Positions 17,355 through 25,932 of a stretch of 64,000 nt of DNA are shown here, piece by piece (position 1 is the stretch's first letter; each line of letters begins with the position of its first letter). The notes under the pieces were generated by a model. It saw nothing but the letters and a program-made list of their open reading frames with translations. It was not told the DNA's origin and ran no database searches. The stretch lies in contig NZ_CP018049.1 of assembly GCF_002934065.1 (NCBI RefSeq), forward strand, positions 5,144,501-5,208,500. Direction: 5' to 3'. The position numbers and the translations under genes are program-made. Origin of the DNA: Pseudomonas orientalis (GTDB lineage: Bacteria > Pseudomonadota > Gammaproteobacteria > Pseudomonadales > Pseudomonadaceae).

Positions 17355-18208
17355 TGAAACCCCGTGTTCTCGCCGGCCTGATCGGCACCGGCATCCAGGC
17401 CTCCCGCACGCCCGCCCTGCATGAACAGGAAGGTGACGCCCAGGGTTTGCGCTATCTGTATCGCCTGATCGATCTGGAGGCGCTGGGCCTGGACAGCCAC
17501 GCCCTGTCCGATCTGCTGCGTGCCGCTGAACAGATGCACTTCACCGGCCTGAACATTACCTACCCGTGCAAGCAGGCGATCCTGCCGTTGCTGGATGAAC
17601 TGTCCGACGAGGCCAGGGGCATCGGCGCGGTTAACACGGTGGTGTTCAAAGGCGGCAAGCGCATCGGCCATAACACCGATTGCCTGGGCTTCGCCGAAGG
17701 TTTCCGACGCAACTTCAATGATGTGCCACGCCAACGCGTGGTGCAGATGGGCGCCGGCGGTGCGGGCGCGGCAGTGGCGCACGCGCTGCTGGCCGAGGGC
17801 GTGGAGCAACTGAGCATTTTCGACGTGGACACCGCCCGTGCGCGCGAGCTTGTGGATAACCTCGCCCGGAGTTTTGGCGACGGGCGCGCCCAGGTCGGCA
17901 GCCACTTGGCCAACGCCATGGCCGAGGCGCAGGGGTTGGTCAATACCACCCCGATGGGCATGGCCAAGCTGCCCGGCACACCCGTGCCGGCCGAGTGGCT
18001 ACACGCCGGGCTGTGGGTGGCGGAAATCGTGTATTTCCCGTTGGAAACCCAATTGCTGCGTGCCGCCCGTACCCTGGGTTGCCGCACCCTGGATGGCGGC
18101 AATATGGCGGTGTTTCAGGCAGTGAAGGCGTTTGAGCTGTTCTGCGGCCTGACGGCGGATGCAGACCGAATGCTGGCGCACTTCCAGAGCATGAATAGCC
18201 AGCAGTAG
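17354..18208 (+). CDS. Shikimate/quinate dehydrogenase, AroE paralogue
   Basis: NAD(P)-dependent dehydrogenase of 284 aa. The substrate domain carries the catalytic Lys in GLNITYPCKQAI and the paired Asp in GHNTDCLGF. The nucleotide loop is GAGGAGAAVAHALL. The YPCK variant, in place of the VPHK of biosynthetic AroE, places it with catabolic or RifI-like shikimate dehydrogenases. In this setting it would oxidise quinate or shikimate to the 3-dehydro form. The ATG at 17354 overlaps the aroQ stop; an upstream ATG at 17345 is also possible. It corresponds in position to recalled P. aeruginosa PA0244. Confidence 0.88.
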   Translation: MKPRVLAGLIGTGIQASRTPALHEQEGDAQGLRYLYRLIDLEALGLDSHALSDLLRAAEQMHFTGLNITYPCKQAILPLLDELSDEARGIGAVNTVVFKGGKRIGHNTDCLGFAEGFRRNFNDVPRQRVVQMGAGGAGAAVAHALLAEGVEQLSIFDVDTARARELVDNLARSFGDGRAQVGSHLANAMAEAQGLVNTTPMGMAKLPGTPVPAEWLHAGLWVAEIVYFPLETQLLRAARTLGCRTLDGGNMAVFQAVKAFELFCGLTADADRMLAHFQSMNSQQ

Positions 18209-18223
18209 AAACCGGAGCAAAAT

Positions 18224-18309
18224 GTGGGAGGGGGCTTGCCCCCGATAGCGGTGTATCAGTGGCACATGCTCATCTGACAGGCCGCAATCGGGGGCAAGCC
18301 CCCTCCCAC
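18224..18309. repeat. REPIN, GTGGGAGGGGGC type
   Basis: Inverted REP pair in the convergent junction between the AroE paralogue and the TetR gene. The termini match the copy at 9816-9902; the centre differs. Confidence 0.95.
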
Positions 18310-18342
18310 ATTGATTGCACTCAGCCCTGAAATCACGTGTTC

Positions 18343-19008
18343 TCAAGCCTGAAGGTAACGCAACACCGACTCGCAGATCATCGCGCGATGCCGCTGCTTG
18401 ATCGCCTCATCCGACAGTTCGATCTGAAAAATCTCGCTGAACGTATGGCGGTTGGATACGCGGTAAAAACTGAATGAGTTGATCAACAGGTGGACGTCCA
18501 GCGGCTCCAACCCTTCACGAAACAGTCCCATCTCAGCGCCGCGACGCAAGGTCTCACCGAGGCTCTCGAGGATTTTGCTGTTCATGTCCTTGATCGTACT
18601 GGTGCGTTTCACATACTCGGCGTTGTGGATATTTTCGATGCTGACGATGCGCACGAAATCCACGTTCTGGTCATGGTGGTCGAAGGTGAACTCCACCAGC
18701 CGGCGAATCGCTTCGCGAGGTTCCAGGGCCGTGAGGTTCATGCGGGTTTCGGTGTTGCGGATGTCGCCGTAGAGCTTCTCCAGCACCTCGACGTAGAGCT
18801 GCTCCTTGCTGCCGAAGTAGTAATAGATCATGCGCTTGGAGGTGTGGATGCGCTCGGCAATGGCGTCCACGCGGGCGCCGGACAGGCCTTGCTGAACAAA
18901 CTCGACAACGGCTTCCTGGAGAATATTCTCGCGGGTCTTTTCCGGATTGTTCTTGCGACTCTTGCGCGGTGCATCTGACACGGCAGAGAGGTCGGGAGTC
19001 AGGGTCAT
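18343..19008 (-). CDS. TetR/AcrR-family regulator of the quinate/shikimate cluster
   Basis: Regulator of 221 aa. After a basic N-terminal arm (RKSRKNNPEKTRENIL) comes the TetR helix-turn-helix at about 25-70, with GARVDAIAERIHTSKRMIYYYF. The C-terminal ligand domain is helical and ends SVLRYLQA. It lies 75 bp downstream of quiC on the same strand. That gap holds the dyad GGCCCATAATCGGGCC (19034-19049), a possible operator or attenuator. The cluster position matches recalled P. aeruginosa PA0243. It probably controls the cluster in response to a pathway intermediate, but ligand and sign of control are not known from sequence. Confidence 0.87.
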   Translation of the reverse strand: MTLTPDLSAVSDAPRKSRKNNPEKTRENILQEAVVEFVQQGLSGARVDAIAERIHTSKRMIYYYFGSKEQLYVEVLEKLYGDIRNTETRMNLTALEPREAIRRLVEFTFDHHDQNVDFVRIVSIENIHNAEYVKRTSTIKDMNSKILESLGETLRRGAEMGLFREGLEPLDVHLLINSFSFYRVSNRHTFSEIFQIELSDEAIKQRHRAMICESVLRYLQA

Positions 19009-19083
19009 GGTGCGCTCACGGCGTTTTTATGCAGGCCCGATTATGGGCCGAGGCGCTCCCCGAAGGAAGCACCCCAACCGCCG

Positions 19084-20985
19084 TTATAAACGTGCCTGGC
19101 GCACCGCACCGCTGCGCGACTTGGCCATTGCCGCCAGACGCACGGCCACGTTGGCCGCGCCATAGCCGGCATAGCCGTTCTTGCGCTGGATGATCTCAAA
19201 GAAAAACCGGCCCTCGAAGGCTTCGGTGTAGACGTGAAACAGCTCACCGCCCTGGGCGTCACGGTCGTACAGCACGTTGTAGTACGCCAGTTCGCTGAGA
19301 AACTCATCGTCGAAATCAAAGCGTGCGGCCAGGTCGTCGTAGTAATTGAGCGGGATGTCCAACAACGGCACCCCGGCCTCCTTGGCCCGGCGCACTTCGG
19401 CGAAAATATCCGCGCAATCGAAGGCAATGTGGTGCACGCCCGAGCCGCGATAGCTCGATAGCGCGTGGGAAATGGCCGTATTGCGGTTCTCGGAAATATT
19501 CAGCGGCAGGCGGATCGAACTGCAGCGGCTGCGCAATGCGCGGCTTTTGACCAGGCCGTAGGGATCGGGCAGCACCACTTCGTCGTCGGCTTCAAAATCC
19601 AGCAGGCTCTTGTAGAACAGCACCCAGCTGTCGAGGCTGTCGGCCGGCAGGGCCATGGCCATGTGGTCGATGCGCAGCAAGCCACCGCTGGCGGCAGTCG
19701 CAGGCTGCAGGTTGAAATCGGTGTCGTAGAGCCCGCCTTCGCTTTGGTCCACCAGGTAGATCAGGCTGCCATCCGGCGCACGCACGGCGGCCAGCTCCAG
19801 TTCGTTGGGCCCCACCAGTCCGCGATAGGGCTGGCCCTTGTAGGCCACCGCTCGCTCCAATGCCTTGGCACTGTCTTTGACCCGCATCGCCATCGCGCAC
19901 AACGACGGCCCATGGGCCTCGAAAAAGTTGTGGGCAAAGGAATAGGGCTCGCAATTGAGGATCAGGTTGATATCGCCCTGGCGCAACAGGCTCACATTCT
20001 TGGAGCGATGCTGGCCGGCATTGGCGAAGCCCAGGCGCTCCAACCAGTGCGTGAGTTTGGCGCCAAGGCTTTCATCCACGGCAAATTCAAGGAATTCGAT
20101 GCCGTCGTATTCGCTGGCCGCCGGCGTCTCAAACAGGATATCCACGGGCGCGGCAGGTTGTTGTGCTGCCAGGCGCTGACGGGTTTTTTCTTCCAGGTAC
20201 AGCAACGAGCGCAAACCGTCCGCCGCGTTGGCCCGCGTCGGTGCGGCGCGAAAGCCGTCGTTGAAAATCTCCAGGGACAACGGCCCGGTGTAGCCACTCT
20301 GGATGATCGGCGCAAGAAAACCTGCCAGGTCGAATTCGCCCTGGCCGGGGAAGCAGCGGAAATGCCGGCTCCACTCGAGCACATCCATGGCCAGGATCGG
20401 CGCGTCGGCCATTTGTACGAAGAAGATTTTGTCGCCGGGGATCTCGGCGATGGCACTCGGATCGCCCTTGAGGGACAAGGTGTGGAAACTGTCGAGCAGC
20501 ACGCCCAGGCTTGGGTGATTCACCTGGCGCACCAGGTTCCAAACCTGTTGCCAGGTGTTCACATGCTTGCCCCAGGCCAGCGCTTCGTAGCCGATTCTCA
20601 AGCCACGGCGGCCCGCGTGTTCGGCCAGCAGGCTGAGGTCGTCGAGCAGGATGCGTTCATCGCCCACGCAATCGGCCGAGGCGTTGCTGCACACCAGCAC
20701 CAGGTCGGTGCCCAGCTCCTGCATCAGGTCGAACTTGCGCTCGGCGCGCTCCAGGTTACGGGCCAGGCGGTCACGGCGGCAGCCTTCAAAGTCGCGGAAC
20801 GGCTGGAACAGGGTGATGGCAATACCGAGGTCGGCGCACATCTGTCTAACTTCGCGCGGGCTGCCGTCGTAATACAATAGGTCGTTCTCGAAAATCTCAA
20901 CGCCATCAAACCCGGCGGCGGCAATGGCTTCGAGCTTTTCCGGCAGGGTGCCGCTCAACGACACGGTAGCGATGGAACGTTGCAT
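19084..20985 (-). CDS. quiC: 3-dehydroshikimate dehydratase QuiC (fused to HPPD-like domain)
   Basis: Two-domain protein of 633 aa that converts 3-dehydroshikimate to protocatechuate. Residues 1 to about 280 form a sugar-phosphate-isomerase-like TIM barrel with FDGVEIFENDLLYY, SFHTLSL and LSLEIFND carrying metal-binding acidic and His residues. Residues of about 295-620 resemble 4-hydroxyphenylpyruvate dioxygenase (vicinal oxygen chelate folds), with RIDHMAMALP, GVHHIAFDCADI and a final FFEIIQRKNGYAGYG segment. Automatic annotation often calls it HPPD. The fusion and length match QuiC1 of P. putida. The product feeds ring cleavage and the beta-ketoadipate pathway. It is divergent from the MFS importer. 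Confidence 0.9.
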   Translation of the reverse strand: MQRSIATVSLSGTLPEKLEAIAAAGFDGVEIFENDLLYYDGSPREVRQMCADLGIAITLFQPFRDFEGCRRDRLARNLERAERKFDLMQELGTDLVLVCSNASADCVGDERILLDDLSLLAEHAGRRGLRIGYEALAWGKHVNTWQQVWNLVRQVNHPSLGVLLDSFHTLSLKGDPSAIAEIPGDKIFFVQMADAPILAMDVLEWSRHFRCFPGQGEFDLAGFLAPIIQSGYTGPLSLEIFNDGFRAAPTRANAADGLRSLLYLEEKTRQRLAAQQPAAPVDILFETPAASEYDGIEFLEFAVDESLGAKLTHWLERLGFANAGQHRSKNVSLLRQGDINLILNCEPYSFAHNFFEAHGPSLCAMAMRVKDSAKALERAVAYKGQPYRGLVGPNELELAAVRAPDGSLIYLVDQSEGGLYDTDFNLQPATAASGGLLRIDHMAMALPADSLDSWVLFYKSLLDFEADDEVVLPDPYGLVKSRALRSRCSSIRLPLNISENRNTAISHALSSYRGSGVHHIAFDCADIFAEVRRAKEAGVPLLDIPLNYYDDLAARFDFDDEFLSELAYYNVLYDRDAQGGELFHVYTEAFEGRFFFEIIQRKNGYAGYGAANVAVRLAAMAKSRSGAVRQARL

Positions 20986-21047
20986 GGGTCACTCCCGGCA
21001 ATTGTTGTTTATGGCAAATTATTCGCCCCCAGCCTACACGCGGCAAT

Positions 21048-21073
21048 TAAAATGTACGAACCGGTTAGTTTTT
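21048..21073 (+). promoter_or_regulatory. Shared motif, quiC/MFS divergent promoter
   Basis: Begins TAAAATGTAC and contains the palindromic core AACCGGTT. It matches 16847-16872 (read on the other strand) at about 20 of 24 positions and lies just before the PcaR-like site, as in the aroQ promoter. Candidate TetR operator. Confidence 0.55.
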
Positions 21074-21074
21074 G

Positions 21075-21089
21075 GTGCGATTATCGAAC
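21075..21089. promoter_or_regulatory. PcaR box in the quiC/MFS divergent promoter
   Basis: The minus strand reads GTTCGATAATCGCAC, identical to the PcaR-binding sequence of P. putida as I recall it. It is 90 bp from the quiC start and 107 bp from the MFS start, so it could serve both promoters. Confidence 0.8.
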
Positions 21090-21195
21090 ACTATGCCCCT
21101 TTGGCGAATTGACGACTTTTTAACCACTGCGCACCATCGACCTTGCACTAAGACCCAGATCTCACCATAAAAATTTCAAAAACGGGTACGACCTC

Positions 21196-22530
21196 ATGCC
21201 TCTGCAAAATCCCGCCCTGGCCACGCGCCCCGGCACCCCGCACGCCGGCATCGGCGACAAGATCCGCGGCGCCCTGGCCGTGGGTAAAACCCGCTGGGGC
21301 ATGCTGGCCCTGGTGTTCTTCGCCACCACCCTCAACTACATCGACCGCGCCGCCCTGGGCGTGATGCAACCGATTCTGGCCAAGGAAATGAGCTGGACGG
21401 CGATGGACTACGCCAACATCAACTTCTGGTTCCAGGTCGGCTACGCCATCGGCTTTGTGCTGCAGGGCCGGTTGATCGACCGGGTGGGCGTCAAGCGCGT
21501 GTTTTTCTGCGCCGTGCTGCTGTGGAGCCTGGCCACCGGTGCCCACGGCCTGGCGACCTCGGCCGTCGGGTTCATGGTCTGCCGGTTTATCCTCGGGCTC
21601 ACCGAAGCGGCCAACTACCCTGCCTGTGTGAAAACCACGCGCCTTTGGTTCCCCGCCGGTGAGCGCGCAGTGGCTACAGGCATTTTCAACGCCGGTACCA
21701 ACGTCGGCGCCATGATGACGCCCATGCTGCTGCCGTTGATCCTGCACGTGTGGGGCTGGCAGGCCGCGTTCCTGTGCATGGCTTCGCTGGGCTTGATCTG
21801 GCTGGTGTTCTGGGGGCTGAAGTATTACAACCCGGAAGAGCACCCGACCGTCAAACAATCCGAATTGGACTACGTGCAACAGCACGCCGAGCCGGAACAA
21901 CCTGGCGTACCCTTCAGCCGCATCCTGCGCATGCGCGGCACCTGGGCCTTTGCCATCGCCTACGCACTGACCGCGCCGGTGTTCTGGTTCTACCTGTATT
22001 GGCTGCCGCCGTTCCTGAACCAGCAATACAACCTGGGCATCAATGTGACGCAGATGGGCATTCCGCTGATCATCATCTACCTCACCGCCGACTTCGGCAG
22101 TGTGGGCGGCGGCATCCTGTCCTCGTTCCTGATCGGGCGCGGGATGAACTCGATCAAGGCGCGGCTGCTGTCGATGCTGTTGTTCGCCTGCTGCATCGTC
22201 GGCGTGATCATGGCGGCCGGCTCCAGCCAGTTGTGGGTCGCGGTGTTCGCCATCTCCCTGGCCATCGGCGCGCACCAGGCCTGGACCGCCAACATCTGGA
22301 GCCTGGTAATGGACTACACGCCCAAGCACATGATGAGCACGGTGTTCGGTTTCGGCGGCATGTGCGCGGCCATCGGCGGCATGTTCATGACCCAGATCGT
22401 CGGCCATATCCTCACCGTGACCAACAACAACTACACCGTGTTGTTCACCCTGATCCCGGCAATGTATTTCATTGCGCTGACCTGGATGTACTTCATGGCG
22501 CCGCGCAAGATTCCGAAGGTCGACCTGTAA
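21196..22530 (+). CDS. MFS importer for quinate/shikimate-type acids (ACS family)
   Basis: Transporter of 444 aa with about twelve membrane helices. The start of the membrane domain, GMLALVFFATTLNYIDRAALG, is typical of the anion:cation symporter family. The loop motif GRLIDRVGVKRVFF, the GLTEAANYPACVKTTRLWFP segment and FNAGTNVGAMMTP are also diagnostic. Context with aroQ, the AroE paralogue and quiC indicates uptake of quinate, shikimate or a related acid such as protocatechuate. It corresponds to recalled P. aeruginosa PA0241. The stop codon directly abuts that of the convergent EamA gene with no spacer. Confidence 0.87.
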   Translation: MPLQNPALATRPGTPHAGIGDKIRGALAVGKTRWGMLALVFFATTLNYIDRAALGVMQPILAKEMSWTAMDYANINFWFQVGYAIGFVLQGRLIDRVGVKRVFFCAVLLWSLATGAHGLATSAVGFMVCRFILGLTEAANYPACVKTTRLWFPAGERAVATGIFNAGTNVGAMMTPMLLPLILHVWGWQAAFLCMASLGLIWLVFWGLKYYNPEEHPTVKQSELDYVQQHAEPEQPGVPFSRILRMRGTWAFAIAYALTAPVFWFYLYWLPPFLNQQYNLGINVTQMGIPLIIIYLTADFGSVGGGILSSFLIGRGMNSIKARLLSMLLFACCIVGVIMAAGSSQLWVAVFAISLAIGAHQAWTANIWSLVMDYTPKHMMSTVFGFGGMCAAIGGMFMTQIVGHILTVTNNNYTVLFTLIPAMYFIALTWMYFMAPRKIPKVDL

Positions 22531-23409
22531 TCAACGTCGCCGCTGCTGCCAGGCAGCGGCCAACCCGCTCATGCAGATCACCCCGATACCGACCACCGTG
22601 GTCATGTCGGGGGTATGGCTGAACACCAGCCAGCCCAACAAACCCGCAAACACAATCTGGCAATAGCCGAACGGCGCCAGCAAGGCCGGCGCCGCGAAGC
22701 GAAACGCCTGGGTGAGCATCAAATGCGCAGTCATCCCGCAGGTGCCCAGCGCCAGCATCATCACGCCATGCCACAGGGTGGGTATCTGCCAGAAGAACGG
22801 CACCATCGCACTCATCACCAAAGTGTTGCACAGGCCGGCGAAAAAATTGCTGGTGGTGGGGCTGTCGTATTGGCTGAGAATGCGCGTGAGCAGTTGGTAG
22901 AAACAGAAGAACAGCGCCGAGCACAGCGGCAACAGCACCGCCGGTGTGAACAACTCACCGCCCGGATGGATGATGATCACCACGCCGACAAACCCGCAGA
23001 TCACCGCCAGCCATTGGCCACGTGTGACGTGCTCGCCGAGCAAGGGCACCGAGAGCGCCGTCACCAGGATCGGTGCGAGGAAGTTCACCGCCGTGGCTTC
23101 CGCCAACGGGATGTAATGCAGCGCCGTGGTGAAAAACAGGCTGGTGCCCAACAGGCACAACGCCCGCACCACCTGCATGCCCGGGCGTTTGCTGCGCAGC
23201 ACGCGCAGGCCCGATTGCGGCAGGAAAATCCCCGCCATCAACAAGGTGTGCACCATGTAACGCGCCCACACCACCATCACGATCGGGTAGAACCCGGCCA
23301 GGTATTTGGACAAGGCGTCGTGGCTGGAGAACAGAAACGTCGCCAGCACAATCAGCAGGATGCCTTTGAAGGGATGGTTGACGCCGGAAAGCGGGGTACT
23401 GACAGTCAT
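22531..23409 (-). CDS. DMT-family transporter (EamA repeats)
   Basis: Membrane protein of 292 aa with ten predicted helices in two EamA repeats (about 15-140 and 155-285). KGILLIVLATFLFSSHDALSK begins the first repeat. LAEATAVNFLAPILVTALSVP and GEHVTRGQWLAVICGFVGVV mark its end, as in other drug/metabolite exporters. The substrate is unknown. It converges on the quinate/shikimate MFS gene without intergenic sequence. Confidence 0.82.
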   Translation of the reverse strand: MTVSTPLSGVNHPFKGILLIVLATFLFSSHDALSKYLAGFYPIVMVVWARYMVHTLLMAGIFLPQSGLRVLRSKRPGMQVVRALCLLGTSLFFTTALHYIPLAEATAVNFLAPILVTALSVPLLGEHVTRGQWLAVICGFVGVVIIIHPGGELFTPAVLLPLCSALFFCFYQLLTRILSQYDSPTTSNFFAGLCNTLVMSAMVPFFWQIPTLWHGVMMLALGTCGMTAHLMLTQAFRFAAPALLAPFGYCQIVFAGLLGWLVFSHTPDMTTVVGIGVICMSGLAAAWQQRRR

Positions 23410-23594
23410 TGATTTCTCTTGTATGGCGAGCGGAACGCGATAGCACTCAACCTAGTAATCTAGCAGCCGGGCCTGTGTCTGCCCCAAGAGCATAACCAAA
23501 CACCGGGCGAACAGCGCACTAAATCAGCGGATTTGAGTCCAACGCTGCACGCACGCCCCGGTGTTGCACACTTTTTAATCAAGGCCCTGCCGAT

Positions 23595-24008
23595 ATGAAA
23601 AAAATCCTGTTTGCGCTGTCTGCCCTCGCCCTGCTCTCTGCCTGTGACAAGGCCCCCAAGGAAGCGCCAAAGCCTGCACCCGCCTCCGTGCAAGCAACCC
23701 TGGTGCCCGAGACCCCGCCCACCGATAAATGGGTGGGCAAGTGGATCGGCGTCGAAGGCTTGAACCTGAACATCGCCAAGGATGACAGCATCGGCCGTGG
23801 CCACTACATCCTGACCATGCAATATGGCCTGGATGCCGATGCTTCCGGCACGTTCAAGGGCCAGGCAACCGACGAAGGCATCGCCTTCACTCGCCCCGAC
23901 GGCCCCCAGGTGCTGCGCGCCGGGGACGGTGCCGCCACGGGCCTGAAGTGGCTGGCAGATAAAAAAGACTGCCTGATTGTGGCTGCCGGCGAAGGCTATT
24001 GCCGCTAA
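23595..24008 (+). CDS. Predicted lipoprotein, hypothetical
   Basis: Protein of 137 aa with a lipoprotein signal peptide: MKKILFALSALALLSAC places the acylated cysteine at residue 17. A proline- and lysine-rich linker (DKAPKEAPKPAPAS) precedes a compact domain with WVGKWIGVEGLNLNI and two later cysteines (DCLIVAAGEGYCR). It is probably anchored in the outer membrane; no function is recognised. An intergenic gap of 185 bp separates it from the divergent EamA gene, so it has its own promoter. Confidence 0.8.
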   Translation: MKKILFALSALALLSACDKAPKEAPKPAPASVQATLVPETPPTDKWVGKWIGVEGLNLNIAKDDSIGRGHYILTMQYGLDADASGTFKGQATDEGIAFTRPDGPQVLRAGDGAATGLKWLADKKDCLIVAAGEGYCR

Positions 24009-24063
24009 CTACGACCATACTCACTCCATATTTTTGCCGGACCGTTAACAAGAGGATTGCCCC

Positions 24064-24957
24064 ATGCTATGGAAAAAAGGCCGACGCAGCGACAACGTGG
24101 TCGATGCCCGCGATGACAGCGGCGGCGGTGGCGGTGGTATGCGCTTCGGTGGCGGCAAGGGCCTGAGCCTGACCGCTATCGTGCTGATCGTCGGCATCGG
24201 CTGGCTCACCGGCCAGGACCCGATGCAGATCCTCGGCCAGTTGACCGGCCAGATGGAACAGGCGCCGTCGGTCAGCACACAGCCACAGTCGCGCCAGGCG
24301 CCGCCGGCCAACGATGAGCAGGCCGACTTCGTGCGCGCGGTGCTGGGCGATACCGAAGACACCTGGGGCCAGGTATTCCAGGAAAACGGCCTGGCCTACA
24401 AGAACCCGAAACTGATCCTGTTCCGTGGCCGCGTGAACTCCGCCTGCGGTGGCGCCACCTCGGCCAGCGGCCCGTTCTATTGCCCGGCGGATCAGCAGGT
24501 GTACCTGGACCTGGATTTCTTCCGGGAAATGTCGCAACGCTTCCAGGCCGCCGGCGATTTCGCCCAGGCGTATGTGATCGCCCACGAAGTCGGGCATCAC
24601 GTGCAAACGCTGCTCGGTATCTCGTCCAAGATCCAGGCTGCGCGCGAGCAAGGTCGCCCCATGCAAGGCGACGGTGGCCTGCTGGTACGCCAGGAACTGC
24701 AGGCCGACTGCTTTGCCGGCGTGTGGGCCAACCGCGCACAAAAACGCCTGAACTGGCTGGAGCCCGGCGATATCGAAGAAGCCCTGAACGCCGCCAACGC
24801 CATCGGCGATGACCGCCTGCAGCAACAGGGCCAGGGACGCGTGGTGCCGGACTCGTTTACCCACGGCACCTCGGCCCAGCGCGTGCGCTGGTTCAAGACC
24901 GGCTTCGCCCAAGGGCAGATATCCCAGTGCGATACCTTTAATGCCAAGAGTCTCTAA
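24064..24957 (+). CDS. ypfJ: YpfJ-type neutral zinc metallopeptidase family protein
   Basis: Protein of 297 aa. A glycine-rich N-terminus (GGGGGGMRFGGGKG) precedes one membrane anchor (LSLTAIVLIVGIGWLTG). The periplasmic domain contains the zinc site in YVIAHEVGHHVQ, of HExxH type, near residue 180. VNSACGGATSASGPFYCPAD and RQELQADCFAGVWAN are conserved in the family. Activity on proteins has not been established for the family to my knowledge. The stop is immediately followed by the start of the downstream hydrolase (TAAATG), so the two are co-transcribed. Confidence 0.9.
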   Translation: MLWKKGRRSDNVVDARDDSGGGGGGMRFGGGKGLSLTAIVLIVGIGWLTGQDPMQILGQLTGQMEQAPSVSTQPQSRQAPPANDEQADFVRAVLGDTEDTWGQVFQENGLAYKNPKLILFRGRVNSACGGATSASGPFYCPADQQVYLDLDFFREMSQRFQAAGDFAQAYVIAHEVGHHVQTLLGISSKIQAAREQGRPMQGDGGLLVRQELQADCFAGVWANRAQKRLNWLEPGDIEEALNAANAIGDDRLQQQGQGRVVPDSFTHGTSAQRVRWFKTGFAQGQISQCDTFNAKSL

Positions 24958-25932
24958 ATGAATAAACGATTGGGTTTGCTGCTGGGTGTTTTGGTGTCGT
25001 GTTGCACCCTGGCGGCCGAACACGGCGTCAAGGTGGTCAGCCCCGATCGTTTTCATCTGGAGGCCGGCGACCTCAGCCTCGGCTTGAGCCAGGATTGGCG
25101 CCAGCCGCTGCCCAAGGTCACGCGTGCGCTGATCATCGTGCATGGCCGCCTGCGCAATGCACAGACCTACCTGCAAAGCGGCATCGACGCCGCCAACCAT
25201 GCCGGGGTGGGCGGCGATACGCTGGTGATCGCGCCGCAGTTTCTCAATCAAGCGGACGTGAAGCGTAACCATTTGGGCGATCAGGTATTGCAGTGGAAGG
25301 CTAACGACTGGATGGCCGGCGAACCCTCGACAGGCCCCGGCCATATCAGTTCCTACGCCGCCCTCGACCAGATCATCAAGCACCTGGGCAACCGCACGCT
25401 GTTCCCGGCGCTGAAAGAAATCGTCATCGCCGGGCATTCAGGTGGTGGCCAAGTGGTACAACGCTTCGCCCTCACCGGCCACGATCACCCCTTGCTGCAA
25501 ACCGAAGGCATCAGCCTGCGGTACGTGGTCGCCAACCCCTCGTCCTACGCCTACTTCAGCCCGCAGCGGCCGGTGCCGTTCGATGCAGCCAGTTGCCCAG
25601 GTTTCAACGACTGGAAATATGGCATGCAAAAGCTGCCGGATTACGTCGGCCACCAGGGTGCCCAGCAACTGGAGCAAACCTACGTGTCGCGCGACATCAC
25701 CTACCTGCTGGGCGAGCAGGACACCGACCCCAACCACCCTGCGCTGGATAAAAGCTGCGAAGCCGAAACCCAGGGCGCGTATCGGCTGATTCGCGGGCAC
25801 AACTATGTTGACTACCTCAGGCAGCGGCATCCGCAGCTGGGTCACAGGCTGGTGGAAGTGCCAGGGGTTGGGCATGACGGGGACAAGATGTTTACCTCGC
25901 CGCAGGGGCAAAAGGTGTTGTTTCCACAATAA
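24958..25932 (+). CDS. Secreted alpha/beta hydrolase, hypothetical
   Basis: Protein of 324 aa with a signal peptide (LGLLLGVLVSCCTLAAEHG, cleavage near residue 20). The nucleophile elbow is GHSGGGQVVQRF near residue 160, and a late His in GVGHDGDKMF completes a plausible Ser-Asp-His triad. The substrate is unknown. Its last 14 codons (MFTSPQGQKVLFPQ) are repeated six more times downstream in a tandem array, each copy followed by a REPIN. It forms a unit with ypfJ. Confidence 0.82.
   Translation: MNKRLGLLLGVLVSCCTLAAEHGVKVVSPDRFHLEAGDLSLGLSQDWRQPLPKVTRALIIVHGRLRNAQTYLQSGIDAANHAGVGGDTLVIAPQFLNQADVKRNHLGDQVLQWKANDWMAGEPSTGPGHISSYAALDQIIKHLGNRTLFPALKEIVIAGHSGGGQVVQRFALTGHDHPLLQTEGISLRYVVANPSSYAYFSPQRPVPFDAASCPGFNDWKYGMQKLPDYVGHQGAQQLEQTYVSRDITYLLGEQDTDPNHPALDKSCEAETQGAYRLIRGHNYVDYLRQRHPQLGHRLVEVPGVGHDGDKMFTSPQGQKVLFPQ

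Noticed and set aside
19034..19049. GGCCCGATTATGGGCC dyad between quiC and the TetR gene as a terminator
   Set aside because: The stem is only 5 bp and there is no U-run; it could be an operator but does not match the motifs shared by the other two promoters of the cluster.
19084..20985. 4-hydroxyphenylpyruvate dioxygenase for tyrosine breakdown
   Set aside because: Only the C-terminal half is HPPD-like; the N-terminal TIM barrel and the aroQ/AroE-paralogue/MFS context identify a 3-dehydroshikimate dehydratase fusion.
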